Shown: positions 1 to 6,170 of the stretch, one piece after another
Numbering within the stretch: the stretch's first letter is position 1
Layout of the letters: the number at the start of each line of letters is the position of its first letter
Translations under genes and position numbers: made by a program
NCBI GenBank assembly: GCA_022798855.1
Contig: JAAWNI010000063.1
Location: forward strand, 1 to 10,720
Direction: 5' to 3'
Source of the DNA: Lawsonibacter sp.
Lineage (GTDB): Bacteria; Bacillota; Clostridia; Oscillospirales; Oscillospiraceae
Length of the DNA stretch: 10,720 nucleotides
The notes under the pieces: generated by a model
Told to the model about the DNA's origin: nothing
The model's input: only the letters and a program-made list of their open reading frames with translations
Databases searched by the model: none

Positions 1-40
1 TTGTCAAGTACTTTTTTCGACTTTTTTCAAAATCTTTTTT
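1..40 (-). promoter_or_regulatory. Second (distal) stable-RNA-type promoter, truncated by the window edge
   Basis: Reading leftward on the minus strand there is a -35 box TTGACA (positions 7-2) preceded by phased A-tracts (positions 12-40) that resemble an UP element. Its -10 box would lie outside the window. The 17 bases at 1-17 match 16 of 17 bases at 116-132, which contain the -35 box of the complete upstream promoter. The two -35 boxes are 115 bp apart, a spacing typical of tandem rRNA promoters. The -35 and A-tracts are seen directly; the promoter role is inferred. Confidence 0.6.
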
Positions 41-93
41 CGTACCCGCTGGCCCTCAGTGCTTTCCGCCGTGTCCTGTCGGACAGCTTTGAC

Positions 94-153
94 AGATTAT
101 CACTTATCCCTCAGTTTGTCAAGCACTTTTTTAAATTTTTCCAAAGTTTTTTT
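94..153 (-). promoter_or_regulatory. Strong leftward sigma-A promoter with A-tract UP element (probable rRNA/tRNA promoter)
   Basis: On the minus strand the -35 TTGACA (122-117) is separated by exactly 17 bp from the -10 TAATCT (99-94). A run of A-tracts lies just upstream (153-127). A transcription start near position 87 is expected. The early transcript would contain a small hairpin, TGTCC-GACA-GGACA (85-72). No coding sequence follows within the window, and a near-copy of the -35/UP region recurs 115 bp downstream, so this is best read as the first of two tandem promoters for a stable-RNA operon to the left. It lies about 60 bp beyond the gerAB stop and no clear terminator separates them. 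Confidence 0.75.
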
Positions 154-184
154 CCGCCCTCCCTTGTCCCACAATATCTTTGAA

Positions 185-1297
185 TTATGGCAGTTTTTGG
201 GCACAAGATATACCCCCTCCTTTCATCCGGCCCAGTGCTTTTCCCGCCAGCCACAGCGCGGCGGGCAGGGCGGACCCCAATATCAGGTTGACCACCGGCA
301 CCAGCCAGCGGTTCCACTCCTCCGCGGACCCGAACCTGGGGAAGAGGAGGAAGGCCCCCGCCGTCCCTATTATTACCGCCCCCCAGGGAACCCAGGGCCG
401 GGGCTTCTCCGGCAGCAGCTGGTCCGCCATGGCCCGGAGGGCAAAAACCAGCACACCCCCCATGGCCAGGTCGGCGAAGGTCCACAGGGCGGCAACCACG
501 CCCTCCACCCGCTGGAAGGCCCCCTCTACCCCCACGCTCTTGGCCAGGGCGAAAAAGGGGTTGTCCAGCCGGGCCGCCAGCTCCGCCCCCAGATTGCCCA
601 GAATGACGGCCTGGGCTCCGGCCAGCAGGACCGCGCCCCCCAGCCCCCAGAACAGCCAGTGCCAGTTTTTGTTTTCCCCCTGGTCCCGGACCTCCCCCAT
701 CAAAAAGGGGAGGAACAGCCCCCAGCCCATCACCCCGGCGGCGGACAGGGCGGAGCGGACCACCGGCCCGGGCTCGGCCCACCACAGGGGGAGCAGCCGC
801 TCCGGCCTGGCCTGGAACAGGGACAGCGCCAGCACCGCCCCGGCGGCCGCCAGCAGGGCGGTGAGGAAGAGCTGGCCCGCCCGGGCGAAGGCGTCCAGCC
901 TGCCCCGGCCCATCCACAGCAGGAGGGCCGCCGTGGACAGCAGGAAGAACCACAGGGTACCGTCCCGCTCCCCGGAGGAAAACAGCCGCTGGGCGCACAG
1001 CCGCAGGCGGAGGGACAGCAGAAACAGCCCCCATACTATATATAGTATCAGCACGCCGTCCCCGGCCCATTTTCCCAGAAGTCCGACCAGGCGGCGGGCC
1101 AGGCCCTCCCGTCCGGCCAGGGAGCCCATCAGCCAGCCGGACGCCAGCACCAGGGGGGCGGCCAGCAGGACGGCCAGCCAGGCCCCCCGGCCCGCCCCGG
1201 GGAGGAGCAGGGCGGGGAGCAGCTCCGCCGCCGGGGCCATCACCCCCGCCCAGAGCAGGGCCATCAGCTGCGTACGGGAAATTTTGTTGTCTCTCAT
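185..1297 (-). CDS. gerAB: GerAB-type spore germinant receptor permease-like subunit
   Basis: This 370-residue, almost wholly hydrophobic protein matches the GerAB/APC-related spore germination permease family in length and layout (about ten membrane segments). In characterised spores this B subunit sits in the inner membrane with the A and C subunits and takes part in germinant recognition. Visible family-like traits are an N-terminal KISRTQL segment just before the first membrane helix, and a central stretch NPFFALAKSVG...FQRVEG...ALWTFAD resembling the conserved region ahead of a late helix. The start ATG at 1297 is chosen because AAGGAAG lies 6 bases upstream and because translation farther upstream is GC-rich repeat sequence with no ribosome site. 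It is the last gene of the receptor operon, 181 bp after gerAC, an A-C-B order. The stop is TAA at 187-185 and no convincing terminator follows. Ligand specificity cannot be read from the sequence. Confidence 0.87.
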   Translation of the reverse strand: MRDNKISRTQLMALLWAGVMAPAAELLPALLLPGAGRGAWLAVLLAAPLVLASGWLMGSLAGREGLARRLVGLLGKWAGDGVLILYIVWGLFLLSLRLRLCAQRLFSSGERDGTLWFFLLSTAALLLWMGRGRLDAFARAGQLFLTALLAAAGAVLALSLFQARPERLLPLWWAEPGPVVRSALSAAGVMGWGLFLPFLMGEVRDQGENKNWHWLFWGLGGAVLLAGAQAVILGNLGAELAARLDNPFFALAKSVGVEGAFQRVEGVVAALWTFADLAMGGVLVFALRAMADQLLPEKPRPWVPWGAVIIGTAGAFLLFPRFGSAEEWNRWLVPVVNLILGSALPAALWLAGKALGRMKGGGISCAQKLP

Positions 1298-1478
1298 ATG
1301 GCGCTTCCTTCCATGCAGGGGCGGCCTTTGGCCGCCCGCTTTCATATGCGCATCCCATTGCAATACGGCATCCCTGTGCAGGGCGTGTCCACCGGGCACG
1401 CCGTTCCCCTTGCGCGGGTGAAACGGCAGGCCGGGTTTCCGCGCCTTACGGCAAAACGGCGCGCCGGGCCGTCGTGTT
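1298..1478. other. 181-bp gerAC-gerAB intergenic spacer with palindromes
   Basis: This spacer carries no supported gene. It contains a short interspersed palindrome (1317-1339), a second imperfect palindrome GGCGTG...CACGCC around 1382-1402, and a GC-rich inverted stretch CGGC...GCCG near 1457-1471. The gap is unusual because gerAA and gerAC overlap by four bases. The hairpins could lower or separate gerAB expression in the operon transcript. No clear sigma-A promoter was seen. Confidence 0.6.
1317..1339 (-). repeat. Short interspersed GC palindrome, copy 1
   Basis: GGGCGGCC (1319-1326), TTT, GGCCGCCC (1330-1337) forms a perfect 8-bp inverted repeat with flanks AG and GC and a nearby TTTCA. 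The same flank-core-flank order AGGGGCGGC...GCCGCCCGC...TTTCA is found in the copy at 7264-7288 when that copy is read on the opposite strand. It sits just ahead of the gerAB ribosome binding site. Confidence 0.75.
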
Positions 1479-2555
1479 TTATAGGATTTCCACCTCGACC
1501 GTGATCTCCAGCGGCACCCGGCTGAACCACTCCGGCCAATCCGCCTGGACCGCCTGCCACCGGGCGGGGCAGAACATGCCGGCTTTTGCCCCCAGTCCGG
1601 CGCAGTCCGCCCCCATGGCCCGCAGCTGGGACAGCGCCGTCTCCAGGCGGTCCCGCTCCCGGCGCGCCAGCTCGGTCTGGAGCGCCGCCAGCGCCTGGCC
1701 GGCCGGGCGTTCCCGGTACTCCGACAGGCGGGCTTCGATCCGGCATGTCAGCTTCAGGGCGGAGGGCTCACCCCCCTGAAAGGCCAAAGCGCTCTCCGTC
1801 CGGGCGGAGGCGGTCTTCACCGACACCTTAGCTCCGGCCAGCTCCGCCTCTATGATATCGGCGGCGGGTCCTCCGGCCAGCAGCTCCAGGCCCTTGGCCG
1901 CTTCGCCCTCCAGAAAGCCCGCCAGAACGCCCCCCTTCAAAACGCCATAGCCCCGCTCCGTCAGGACGGCGCCCCCCTCCCCGGCGGGGGAGAGGGCGGG
2001 GACATAGGCGGAGCCCAGCTCCAGCAGGTCGGTGTACACCTCCCCGGCGGTGCGGGTAAGGTTGGCGATGCCCATTTCACTGTCGTTTCCCAGCGTCTCC
2101 AGCCGGGCGTCCAGCCCCCGCTCCCCTCCGGCGGACAGGGCGTCCCGGGCGGCGGCCCCCCGGACCAGCCACAGCTGGGCCCCCAGGCCCAGTTCCGCAT
2201 TTCGGGCGAAGTAGTCCAGCACCGGCCGGACCCCCTCCTCCGCCAGCGCCTGGCCCACCAGGAGCTGGTCCACGTAGCCGAAAAAGACAAAGCTGTCGGT
2301 CTGGGCCTGCATCGCCAGACAGGCGGCGCTGAGGGACGCCTGGTCGGCGGAGAGGGTGAGGGCGGCTTCCCCTTCACCCTGGAGCCCCTTAGCCCGGGGC
2401 CCGGTGGAGCCGGTGACCGCCACCCCGGCGGGGGAGGGGTCCACCCCCAGGGTGCGCAGCAGGGCCATATCCCCCATCTCCCGGGCGGTGGGCAGCCCGG
2501 AGCACCCGGCCAGGAGCAGGCAGGCGGCCAGCCAGGGAAAAAGATGTTTTTTCAT
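1479..2555 (-). CDS. gerAC: GerAC-type spore germinant receptor lipoprotein subunit
   Basis: This 358-residue protein begins with a lipoprotein signal peptide: MKKHLF, a hydrophobic core, and the lipobox LAGC with Cys18 as the lipidated residue. GerAC-family proteins are anchored this way to the outer face of the spore inner membrane and complete the A-B-C germinant receptor. Family-like content includes the region around residues 85-115 (FFGYVDQLLVGQALAEEGVRPVLDYFARN), which resembles the GerAC region predicting a helper segment near the start of the domain, and a long amphipathic helix before the C-terminus (about residues 275-310). The start ATG at 2555 overlaps the gerAA stop as ATGA, with AGGAGG eight bases upstream inside gerAA, so the two are translationally coupled. 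Sequence identity to characterised GerAC proteins looks low, as is usual for this fast-evolving subunit; the call rests on signal peptide, length and operon. Confidence 0.87.
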   Translation of the reverse strand: MKKHLFPWLAACLLLAGCSGLPTAREMGDMALLRTLGVDPSPAGVAVTGSTGPRAKGLQGEGEAALTLSADQASLSAACLAMQAQTDSFVFFGYVDQLLVGQALAEEGVRPVLDYFARNAELGLGAQLWLVRGAAARDALSAGGERGLDARLETLGNDSEMGIANLTRTAGEVYTDLLELGSAYVPALSPAGEGGAVLTERGYGVLKGGVLAGFLEGEAAKGLELLAGGPAADIIEAELAGAKVSVKTASARTESALAFQGGEPSALKLTCRIEARLSEYRERPAGQALAALQTELARRERDRLETALSQLRAMGADCAGLGAKAGMFCPARWQAVQADWPEWFSRVPLEITVEVEIL

Positions 2556-4057
2556 CGCTGGTTCCTCCTGTTTTGGGTTCGGATGGGGCCGTCCCGCCAC
2601 TTCATCATGGGCAGGGGCAGGCGGAAAAGGCTGGGGTGGCCCCGGGGCACCCTGGTCCCGGTGGTGAAGGGGGCCAGGTAGGGCACGCCAAAGGACTCCA
2701 GCCCCGCCAGGTGGTAGATGAGCCCGGCGCAGCCCAGGGCCAGGCCGAACAGCCCCCCTAAGCTGGCCAAAATCGCCAGCAGGAACCGCCACAGCCGCAG
2801 GGCATTGCCGAAATCCTGGCTGGGCATGGTGTACCCCGCCACTCCGGCGATGGCCACGGCGATGAGGACGGCGGGGGAGACGATATGGGCGTCCACCGCC
2901 GCGTTGCCCACCACCAGGCCCCCTAAGATGGAGACGGTGGCCCCAATGGGTCCGGGCAGGCGCAGGCCGGCCTCCTGAATCACCTCAAAGGCCAGCAGCA
3001 TAATGAGCACCTCAAAGATGGTGGAGAAGGGCACCTCCTGCTTGGCGGCCACGATGGACAGGGCCAGCTTGGGCGGGATGGCTTCGGGGTGGAAGGTGAC
3101 CAGGGCGATATACAGCCCGGGCACCAGCAGGGTGATGAGGGCGCACAGCCAGCGGATGGCGCTGATGGCGGAGGCCGCCAACCAGTGGTAGGCCCGGTCC
3201 TGCCCAGTTTTGAAGAACTGGTCGATGGTGCCGGGGAGGAGCCAGCCCAGGGGGATGCCGTCGGCGAAAAGGCCCACCCGGCCCTCCAGCAGGCCCTGGC
3301 AGAACCGGTCGGGCCGCTGGGTGTAGGGCATGAGGGGGAAGGGGGACCGGGCGGCGTCCACCAGATACTCCTCCAGGCTGCCCGCCGCTTCCACCCCGTC
3401 GATGTCGATCTGGTCCAGCCGCCCCTCCAGCAGGGCCACCGTGTCTGGGTCGGCGATGCCGTCGATCCACAGCACGTCCACCGGGGTGAGGGACTGCCGG
3501 CCCACGATGTGCTCCCGGATTTTCAGCTCCGGGGCCCGGAGCCGGCGGCGGACCAGGGAGGTGTTGGTGCGCAGGCTCTCCACAAAGGAGTCCCGCGCCC
3601 CTTTCAGGGCCGGCTCGTTCTCCGGCTCGCCCACGGAGCGCTTCTCCTCGGTGGCCACGGGAAAGACCAGGCAGTCGTCCCGGCCCTCCAGAAACAGGGC
3701 GCAGGACCCGTTGATGAGGGCGGAGGCCACCGGGTCTAAATCAGTAAGCCGCTTGGCCCCGTGGGCGTAAAGGGCCCCCCGCTCCATCAGCTCGAAGAGC
3801 TGGCTTTCGGGCACAGCGGCCAGCATGGGGTCCTGGGCCAGGGGGCGCAGGACATAGTCGTTCAGCCGCTCCGACCGGGCCTGGCCGTCGATGTAGCACA
3901 CCGCCGCCTTCCGCTGGCTGTCCCCGTGGAGGAAGACCTCCCGCTTGGAGAAGTCCACGCAGCCAGAGAAAACCTCCTCCAGCCGGGCCAGGGACAGCGG
4001 GCCGGAAAGCCGGGGCTCCCTTCTGGGGTGGGGCCCGTTGGCCGCCTGTTTGGACAT
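2552..4057 (-). CDS. gerAA: GerAA-type spore germinant receptor A subunit
   Basis: This 501-residue protein is a clear GerAA/SpoVAF-family member. In spores the A subunit of the receptor sits in the inner membrane and is needed for response to nutrient germinants. The soluble N-terminal half (about residues 20-290) contains the family hallmarks RSVGEPENEPALKGARDSF near 140 and SLRTNTSLVRRRLR at 161-174, then PYTQRPDR near 244 and the GTIDQFF motif near 276. The membrane half (about 292-450) includes IPPKLALSIVAAKQEVPFST and the signature EVIQEAGLRLP with the glycine-rich SILGGLVVGNAAVDAHIVSP segment. The length fits the family (about 480-520). The start ATG at 4057 has AAGGGGG seven bases upstream. 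It is the first gene of the operon and overlaps gerAC by four bases. The leader hairpin at 4058-4105 buries the ribosome site. Confidence 0.95.
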   Translation of the reverse strand: MSKQAANGPHPRREPRLSGPLSLARLEEVFSGCVDFSKREVFLHGDSQRKAAVCYIDGQARSERLNDYVLRPLAQDPMLAAVPESQLFELMERGALYAHGAKRLTDLDPVASALINGSCALFLEGRDDCLVFPVATEEKRSVGEPENEPALKGARDSFVESLRTNTSLVRRRLRAPELKIREHIVGRQSLTPVDVLWIDGIADPDTVALLEGRLDQIDIDGVEAAGSLEEYLVDAARSPFPLMPYTQRPDRFCQGLLEGRVGLFADGIPLGWLLPGTIDQFFKTGQDRAYHWLAASAISAIRWLCALITLLVPGLYIALVTFHPEAIPPKLALSIVAAKQEVPFSTIFEVLIMLLAFEVIQEAGLRLPGPIGATVSILGGLVVGNAAVDAHIVSPAVLIAVAIAGVAGYTMPSQDFGNALRLWRFLLAILASLGGLFGLALGCAGLIYHLAGLESFGVPYLAPFTTGTRVPRGHPSLFRLPLPMMKWRDGPIRTQNRRNQR

Positions 4058-4105
4058 AAAAAAACCCCCTTCTCTCGGCTTAGTGTGTCAGGAAAGGGGT
4101 TTTTT
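4058..4105 (-). promoter_or_regulatory. Terminator-like leader hairpin covering the gerAA ribosome binding site
   Basis: On the minus strand a 5' arm AAAAAACCCCTT (4105-4094) can pair with AAGGGGGTTTTTTT (4071-4058), with one unpaired G and a loop of about 22 nt. The 3' arm followed by seven Ts looks like an intrinsic terminator, yet those Ts run straight into the gerAA ATG and the AAGGGGG of the arm is the only good ribosome site. It could be an attenuator or a fold that hides the ribosome site. The structure is seen; the regulatory role is inferred. The gerA promoter itself was not recognised with confidence. Confidence 0.55.
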
Positions 4106-4158
4106 ATTCATCTGAAAAAATTCTCCAATCCCTTGCGCCCCAGGGGGGCAACCAGCTG

Positions 4159-4190
4159 TTGACAAAAAGAACCCGGCGGCTGGTTGTCAA
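4159..4190. promoter_or_regulatory. Inverted repeat, candidate operator in the divergent gerA / regulator region
   Basis: TTGACAA (4159-4165) and TTGTCAA (4184-4190) form a perfect 7-bp inverted repeat 18 bp apart. The surrounding bases also form an imperfect direct repeat, GCTG-TTGACAAAA and GCTGGTTGTCAAAA. The right half coincides with the -35 box of the regulator gene, as expected for an autoregulatory site of an XRE-type protein. The repeat is seen; binding is inferred. Confidence 0.45.
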
Positions 4191-4212
4191 AACCGGGGCC
4201 TTGGGGTATGCT
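4184..4212 (+). promoter_or_regulatory. Sigma-A promoter of the XRE-type regulator gene
   Basis: A -35 TTGTCA (4184-4189) and -10 TATGCT (4207-4212) are separated by exactly 17 bp. Transcription would start near 4219, giving a leader of about 25 nt before the ATG at 4244 with its AAGGAGGT ribosome site at 4229-4236. Confidence 0.65.
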
Positions 4213-4243
4213 TATGCCAGAAAATTTGAAGGAGGTGCCCGCT

Positions 4244-5110
4244 ATGACACTGGGCCAACGTATTCAGGAGCTGCGGAAGGGGCTGGGCCTGTCCCAGGAG
4301 GAGCTGGGGGAGCGGATGGGGGTGTCCCGCCAGGCCATCAGCAAGTGGGAGGGGGACCAGACCATCCCGGAGCTGGACAACCTCATCGCCCTGTCCAGGC
4401 TCTTCGGGCTCACCGTGGGCCAGCTCCTGGGGGTGGAGCAGCCCGTCCCCACCCCGCCGGCCGCGCCCGCCAAAATGCCCCGGCGGATGAAGCTCCTTAT
4501 GTCCGGGATGGGGGCAGTCCTGGCAGTCCTGTCCGTCATGACCGGGTTGTTGTGGTCCCAGCTCCAGGCGCTGGACCGCCGGACCGTTTTGGACGAGGCC
4601 TATGTCAACTGCTATAACAAGGAGCTCTTCCAGACGGCGGAGTGCCAGCTCAGCGGCGTAGACTACGGCTCCCCCTGGTATGAGGGGGGCCAGGACCTGG
4701 CCCTGGAGTTCACCCTGCGCCCGGTCCAGCAGTTCAAGGGCTGGAGCGTCCTCGGGTATACCGCCGAGATTCAGGGCCGGGCCGCGCCCTGGTGGCTGGA
4801 GCCCGGCGGACAGCCCGAGGACGGCGATCCCCCGCCCCGCACTGAACACCTGGCCGCCGACCCGAAGACCGGCAAGGCTGTCCTGACCCTGTCCGGCTAC
4901 CGGGGAGAATCGGCCACCGTCTGGGCCATCCTCCGGGAGGACAGTACAGGCCGGAAGCTGGAGACGGGCGTCGTGTTCACAGCCACCCCTGAAATTGAGC
5001 CCTCCACCCTCGCCCTCACCGCCATCCATGTGGAGGCAGACCCCGCCCCCGACGCCCTCATCCCCAAATCCATCGCCCTCGCCCTCCCGGACCCCAGGTT
5101 TGAGAAGTAA
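4244..5110 (+). CDS. Membrane-anchored XRE-family transcriptional regulator
   Basis: This 288-residue protein starts with a textbook XRE/Cro-C1 helix-turn-helix (residues 4-62: QRIQELRKGLGLSQEELGERMGVSRQAISKWEGDQTIP), in which SRQAISKWE is the recognition-helix motif. A proline/alanine linker (68-78) and basic patch lead into one membrane segment (about 83-105). The remaining roughly 180 residues, probably outside the cell, contain a charged, Trp-rich domain that I do not recognise. Such one-protein sensors bind DNA inside and may sense something outside. The ATG at 4244 is chosen for AAGGAGGT seven bases upstream; reading farther upstream would enter the promoter. The gene is divergent from gerAA, its promoter overlaps an inverted repeat, and a MITE starts directly after its TAA stop. 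Targets are unknown; autoregulation or control of the divergent gerA operon is possible but unproven. Confidence 0.85.
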   Translation: MTLGQRIQELRKGLGLSQEELGERMGVSRQAISKWEGDQTIPELDNLIALSRLFGLTVGQLLGVEQPVPTPPAAPAKMPRRMKLLMSGMGAVLAVLSVMTGLLWSQLQALDRRTVLDEAYVNCYNKELFQTAECQLSGVDYGSPWYEGGQDLALEFTLRPVQQFKGWSVLGYTAEIQGRAAPWWLEPGGQPEDGDPPPRTEHLAADPKTGKAVLTLSGYRGESATVWAILREDSTGRKLETGVVFTATPEIEPSTLALTAIHVEADPAPDALIPKSIALALPDPRFEK

Positions 5111-5271
5111 GAACCTGTATTCATAATCGAAAATGCCGGATGGACGAGGAATTTTGCCGCCCTGCAAGGCAAAAAATCACAGGAATCCTTGGTGGATTTC
5201 AAGATTTTTTAACGCCGCAAGGCGGCTAAAGGCCCGTCCAGACGGTCGTTTGAGATTGTGAATACAGGTTC
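5111..5271. mobile_element. 161-bp foldback MITE with TAA target duplication
   Basis: Terminal inverted repeats GAACCTGTATTCATAATC (5111-5128) and GATTGTGAATACAGGTTC (5254-5271) match at 17 of 18 positions. The interior is also an imperfect palindrome: AAAAAATC...GGAATCC (5171-5188) faces GGATTTCAAGATTTTTT (5194-5210), and GCCGCCCTGCAAGGC faces GCCGCAAGGCGGC. The whole element can fold into one long hairpin. TAA flanks both ends (5108-5110 and 5272-5274), consistent with a 3-bp target duplication. It has no coding capacity, so it would depend on a transposase elsewhere, perhaps of an IS5-like group that makes TNA-type duplications (from memory, unverified). Confidence 0.85.
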
Positions 5272-5280
5272 TAAAAGCAG

Positions 5281-5313
5281 GCGGACCGCCCAGCCGAGCG
5301 GTCCGCTATTTTT
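5281..5313 (+). terminator. Intrinsic terminator, usable from both directions
   Basis: GCGGACCGC (5281-5289) and GCGGTCCGC (5298-5306) form a perfect 9-bp stem with an 8-nt loop, followed by TATTTTT on the plus strand. On the minus strand the stem is followed by CCTGCTTTT, a weaker tract. It lies between the convergent regulator gene (plus) and the Gx-family gene (minus, whose TAG stop at 5308-5306 touches the stem). The MITE separates it from the regulator gene it most likely served originally. Confidence 0.85.
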
Positions 5314-5818
5314 GTATTTGATCCAGCCGTTTAATCAGGGCCTGGGCCGCCACGCCGGTAAACAGCCCGGCCAGGATGGCGGCCAGGACGAGGTAGGGCA
5401 GCCAGGCCATCACCGACCAGGAGCGCAGGACGGCGGCGGCGGCCAGCAGCTGGCCCAAATTGTGGAAGATAGCGGCCACCGGGCTGGCCAGCCAGATCTG
5501 CTCCCTGGTGAGCGGCTTTCTCAGCAGGCACAGCACGCACCAGCTGAGGACCCCCCCGGCGGCGCTGTAGATCAGGGTCATCATCTGCCCGGAGAACACC
5601 GCCCCCAGAAAGACCCGGGCGGACAGCACCAGCAGGGCGTCCCCCGGCCCCATCACAAACACGGCGTAAACGGTGGCGATGTTGGCCAGCCCCAGCTTCA
5701 CCCCGGGGACGGTGGTCAGGGCGGGGATCTGGGCTTCCGCCAGAAAGATGGTCAGGGCGATGGCGGTGAGCAGGGCCAGCCGGGTGGTCCGGCCCGCCCC
5801 CTTAACCGGCCGCTCCAT
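5306..5818 (-). CDS. Gx transporter family membrane protein (Hpre_diP_synt_I family; EetB-like)
   Basis: This 170-residue protein has about five membrane segments. It matches the family annotated as 'Gx transporter' or 'heptaprenyl diphosphate synthase component I': an N-terminal helix LALLTAIALTIFLAEAQIP, then the glycine-rich PGVKLGLANIATVYAVFVMGPGDALLVLSARVFLGAVFSG and a SAAGGVLSW motif. The family resembles S-components of ECF transporters. From memory, a member of it (EetB) is part of the Listeria flavin-based extracellular electron transfer locus. The start ATG at 5818 has GGAGGGGG six bases upstream, and the gene overlaps the preceding NusG-II gene by 17 bp in another frame, so translation is coupled. 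It ends at the bidirectional terminator. No prenyl diphosphate synthase catalytic subunit is adjacent, which argues against a quinone-only role. Function is inferred from family and neighbours. Confidence 0.82.
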   Translation of the reverse strand: MERPVKGAGRTTRLALLTAIALTIFLAEAQIPALTTVPGVKLGLANIATVYAVFVMGPGDALLVLSARVFLGAVFSGQMMTLIYSAAGGVLSWCVLCLLRKPLTREQIWLASPVAAIFHNLGQLLAAAAVLRSWSVMAWLPYLVLAAILAGLFTGVAAQALIKRLDQIQK

Positions 5819-6170
5819 CCAGGCCCCCTCCCCCCCCCACGATCTCGATCATCAGCCTGTGGGGCAGGCAGACAATGGGCACGGCGCCGCCAGAAATCCA
5901 CCCCTGGTTGACGCAGATTTGGTCAGGGCAGTCGGCTTCTGACACCCGAATCCGGCCCTTCTCCACCTGGACGGTGTTGCTCCCGCCCTCCTCCTCCAGG
6001 GTGAGGGTATAGGGCTGGCCCACCTGGTCCAGGGCGATCTCCTCCAGCAGGACGCCGTCCCGGGTGATCCGGGCGGTTGGGGAGGGGGCGCCCCCCCTCT
6101 GGAGCAGGAGCGCCGCCGCCGAGGCGGCCGCCGCCGCCAGGAGCAGCGCCGTTATCACTTTCACCTTCAT
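5802..6170 (-). CDS. NusG domain II-containing membrane-anchored protein (EetA-like)
   Basis: This 122-residue protein has one N-terminal membrane segment (about residues 5-23, alanine/leucine-rich) and then a small domain matching the NusG_II family: ARITRDGVLLEEIALDQVGQPYTLTLEE, and a cysteine-bearing core ADCPDQICVNQGWIS...VCLPHRLMIEIVG with Cys81, Cys86 and Cys101. The CPDxxCVxxG and CLPH motifs are the family hallmark. The domain should lie outside the membrane. The ATG at 6170 overlaps the apbE stop as ATGA, with GGGAGGT some 12 bases upstream. The C-terminal tail GGGGLDGAAG is encoded by a G-run of nine and overlaps the next gene. In Firmicutes such proteins recur with Gx proteins and ApbE in loci for extracellular electron transfer; the biochemical role is not established to my knowledge. 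Confidence 0.82.
   Translation of the reverse strand: MKVKVITALLLAAAAASAAALLLQRGGAPSPTARITRDGVLLEEIALDQVGQPYTLTLEEEGGSNTVQVEKGRIRVSEADCPDQICVNQGWISGGAVPIVCLPHRLMIEIVGGGGGLDGAAG
5830..5838 (-). repeat. Nine-G homopolymer near the end of the NusG-II gene
   Basis: The minus-strand message has nine consecutive Gs here, followed by A and five more Gs, just before the Gx-family start codon. The run encodes the Gly-rich tail of the NusG-II protein and its end helps form the Gx ribosome site. Deleting one G would place the NusG-II frame in register with the Gx ATG and skip the TAA at 5804-5802, giving a fusion protein. The run is seen directly; variation in it is inference. Confidence 0.7.

Noticed and set aside
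59..1045. Long plus-strand open frames opposite gerAB, rich in Pro, Gly, Gln and Arg
   Set aside because: They are antisense shadows of a high-GC gene, with no ribosome site and implausible composition; the minus-strand frame gives a coherent membrane permease.
1298..1399. Longer N-terminus for gerAB starting at 1399
   Set aside because: The extra 34 residues are translated from palindromic repeat DNA, lack a ribosome site and do not resemble the family; the ATG at 1297 has AAGGAAG before it.
4058..4150. Sigma-G promoter for gerAA (GGATT-N17-GAATAAA on the minus strand)
   Set aside because: The -10 matches the CATnnTA-type consensus at too few positions, and a start there would fall inside the leader hairpin.
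4159..4181. Alternative plus-strand -35 TTGACA at 4159 for the regulator gene
   Set aside because: No acceptable -10 lies 16-18 bp downstream, whereas TTGTCA at 4184 has TATGCT at exactly 17 bp.
5111..5271. CRISPR repeat, tRNA or riboswitch in the regulator-Gx gap
   Set aside because: The paired ends, flanking TAA repeats and full-length foldback are explained by a MITE; there is no repeat-spacer pattern or cloverleaf.
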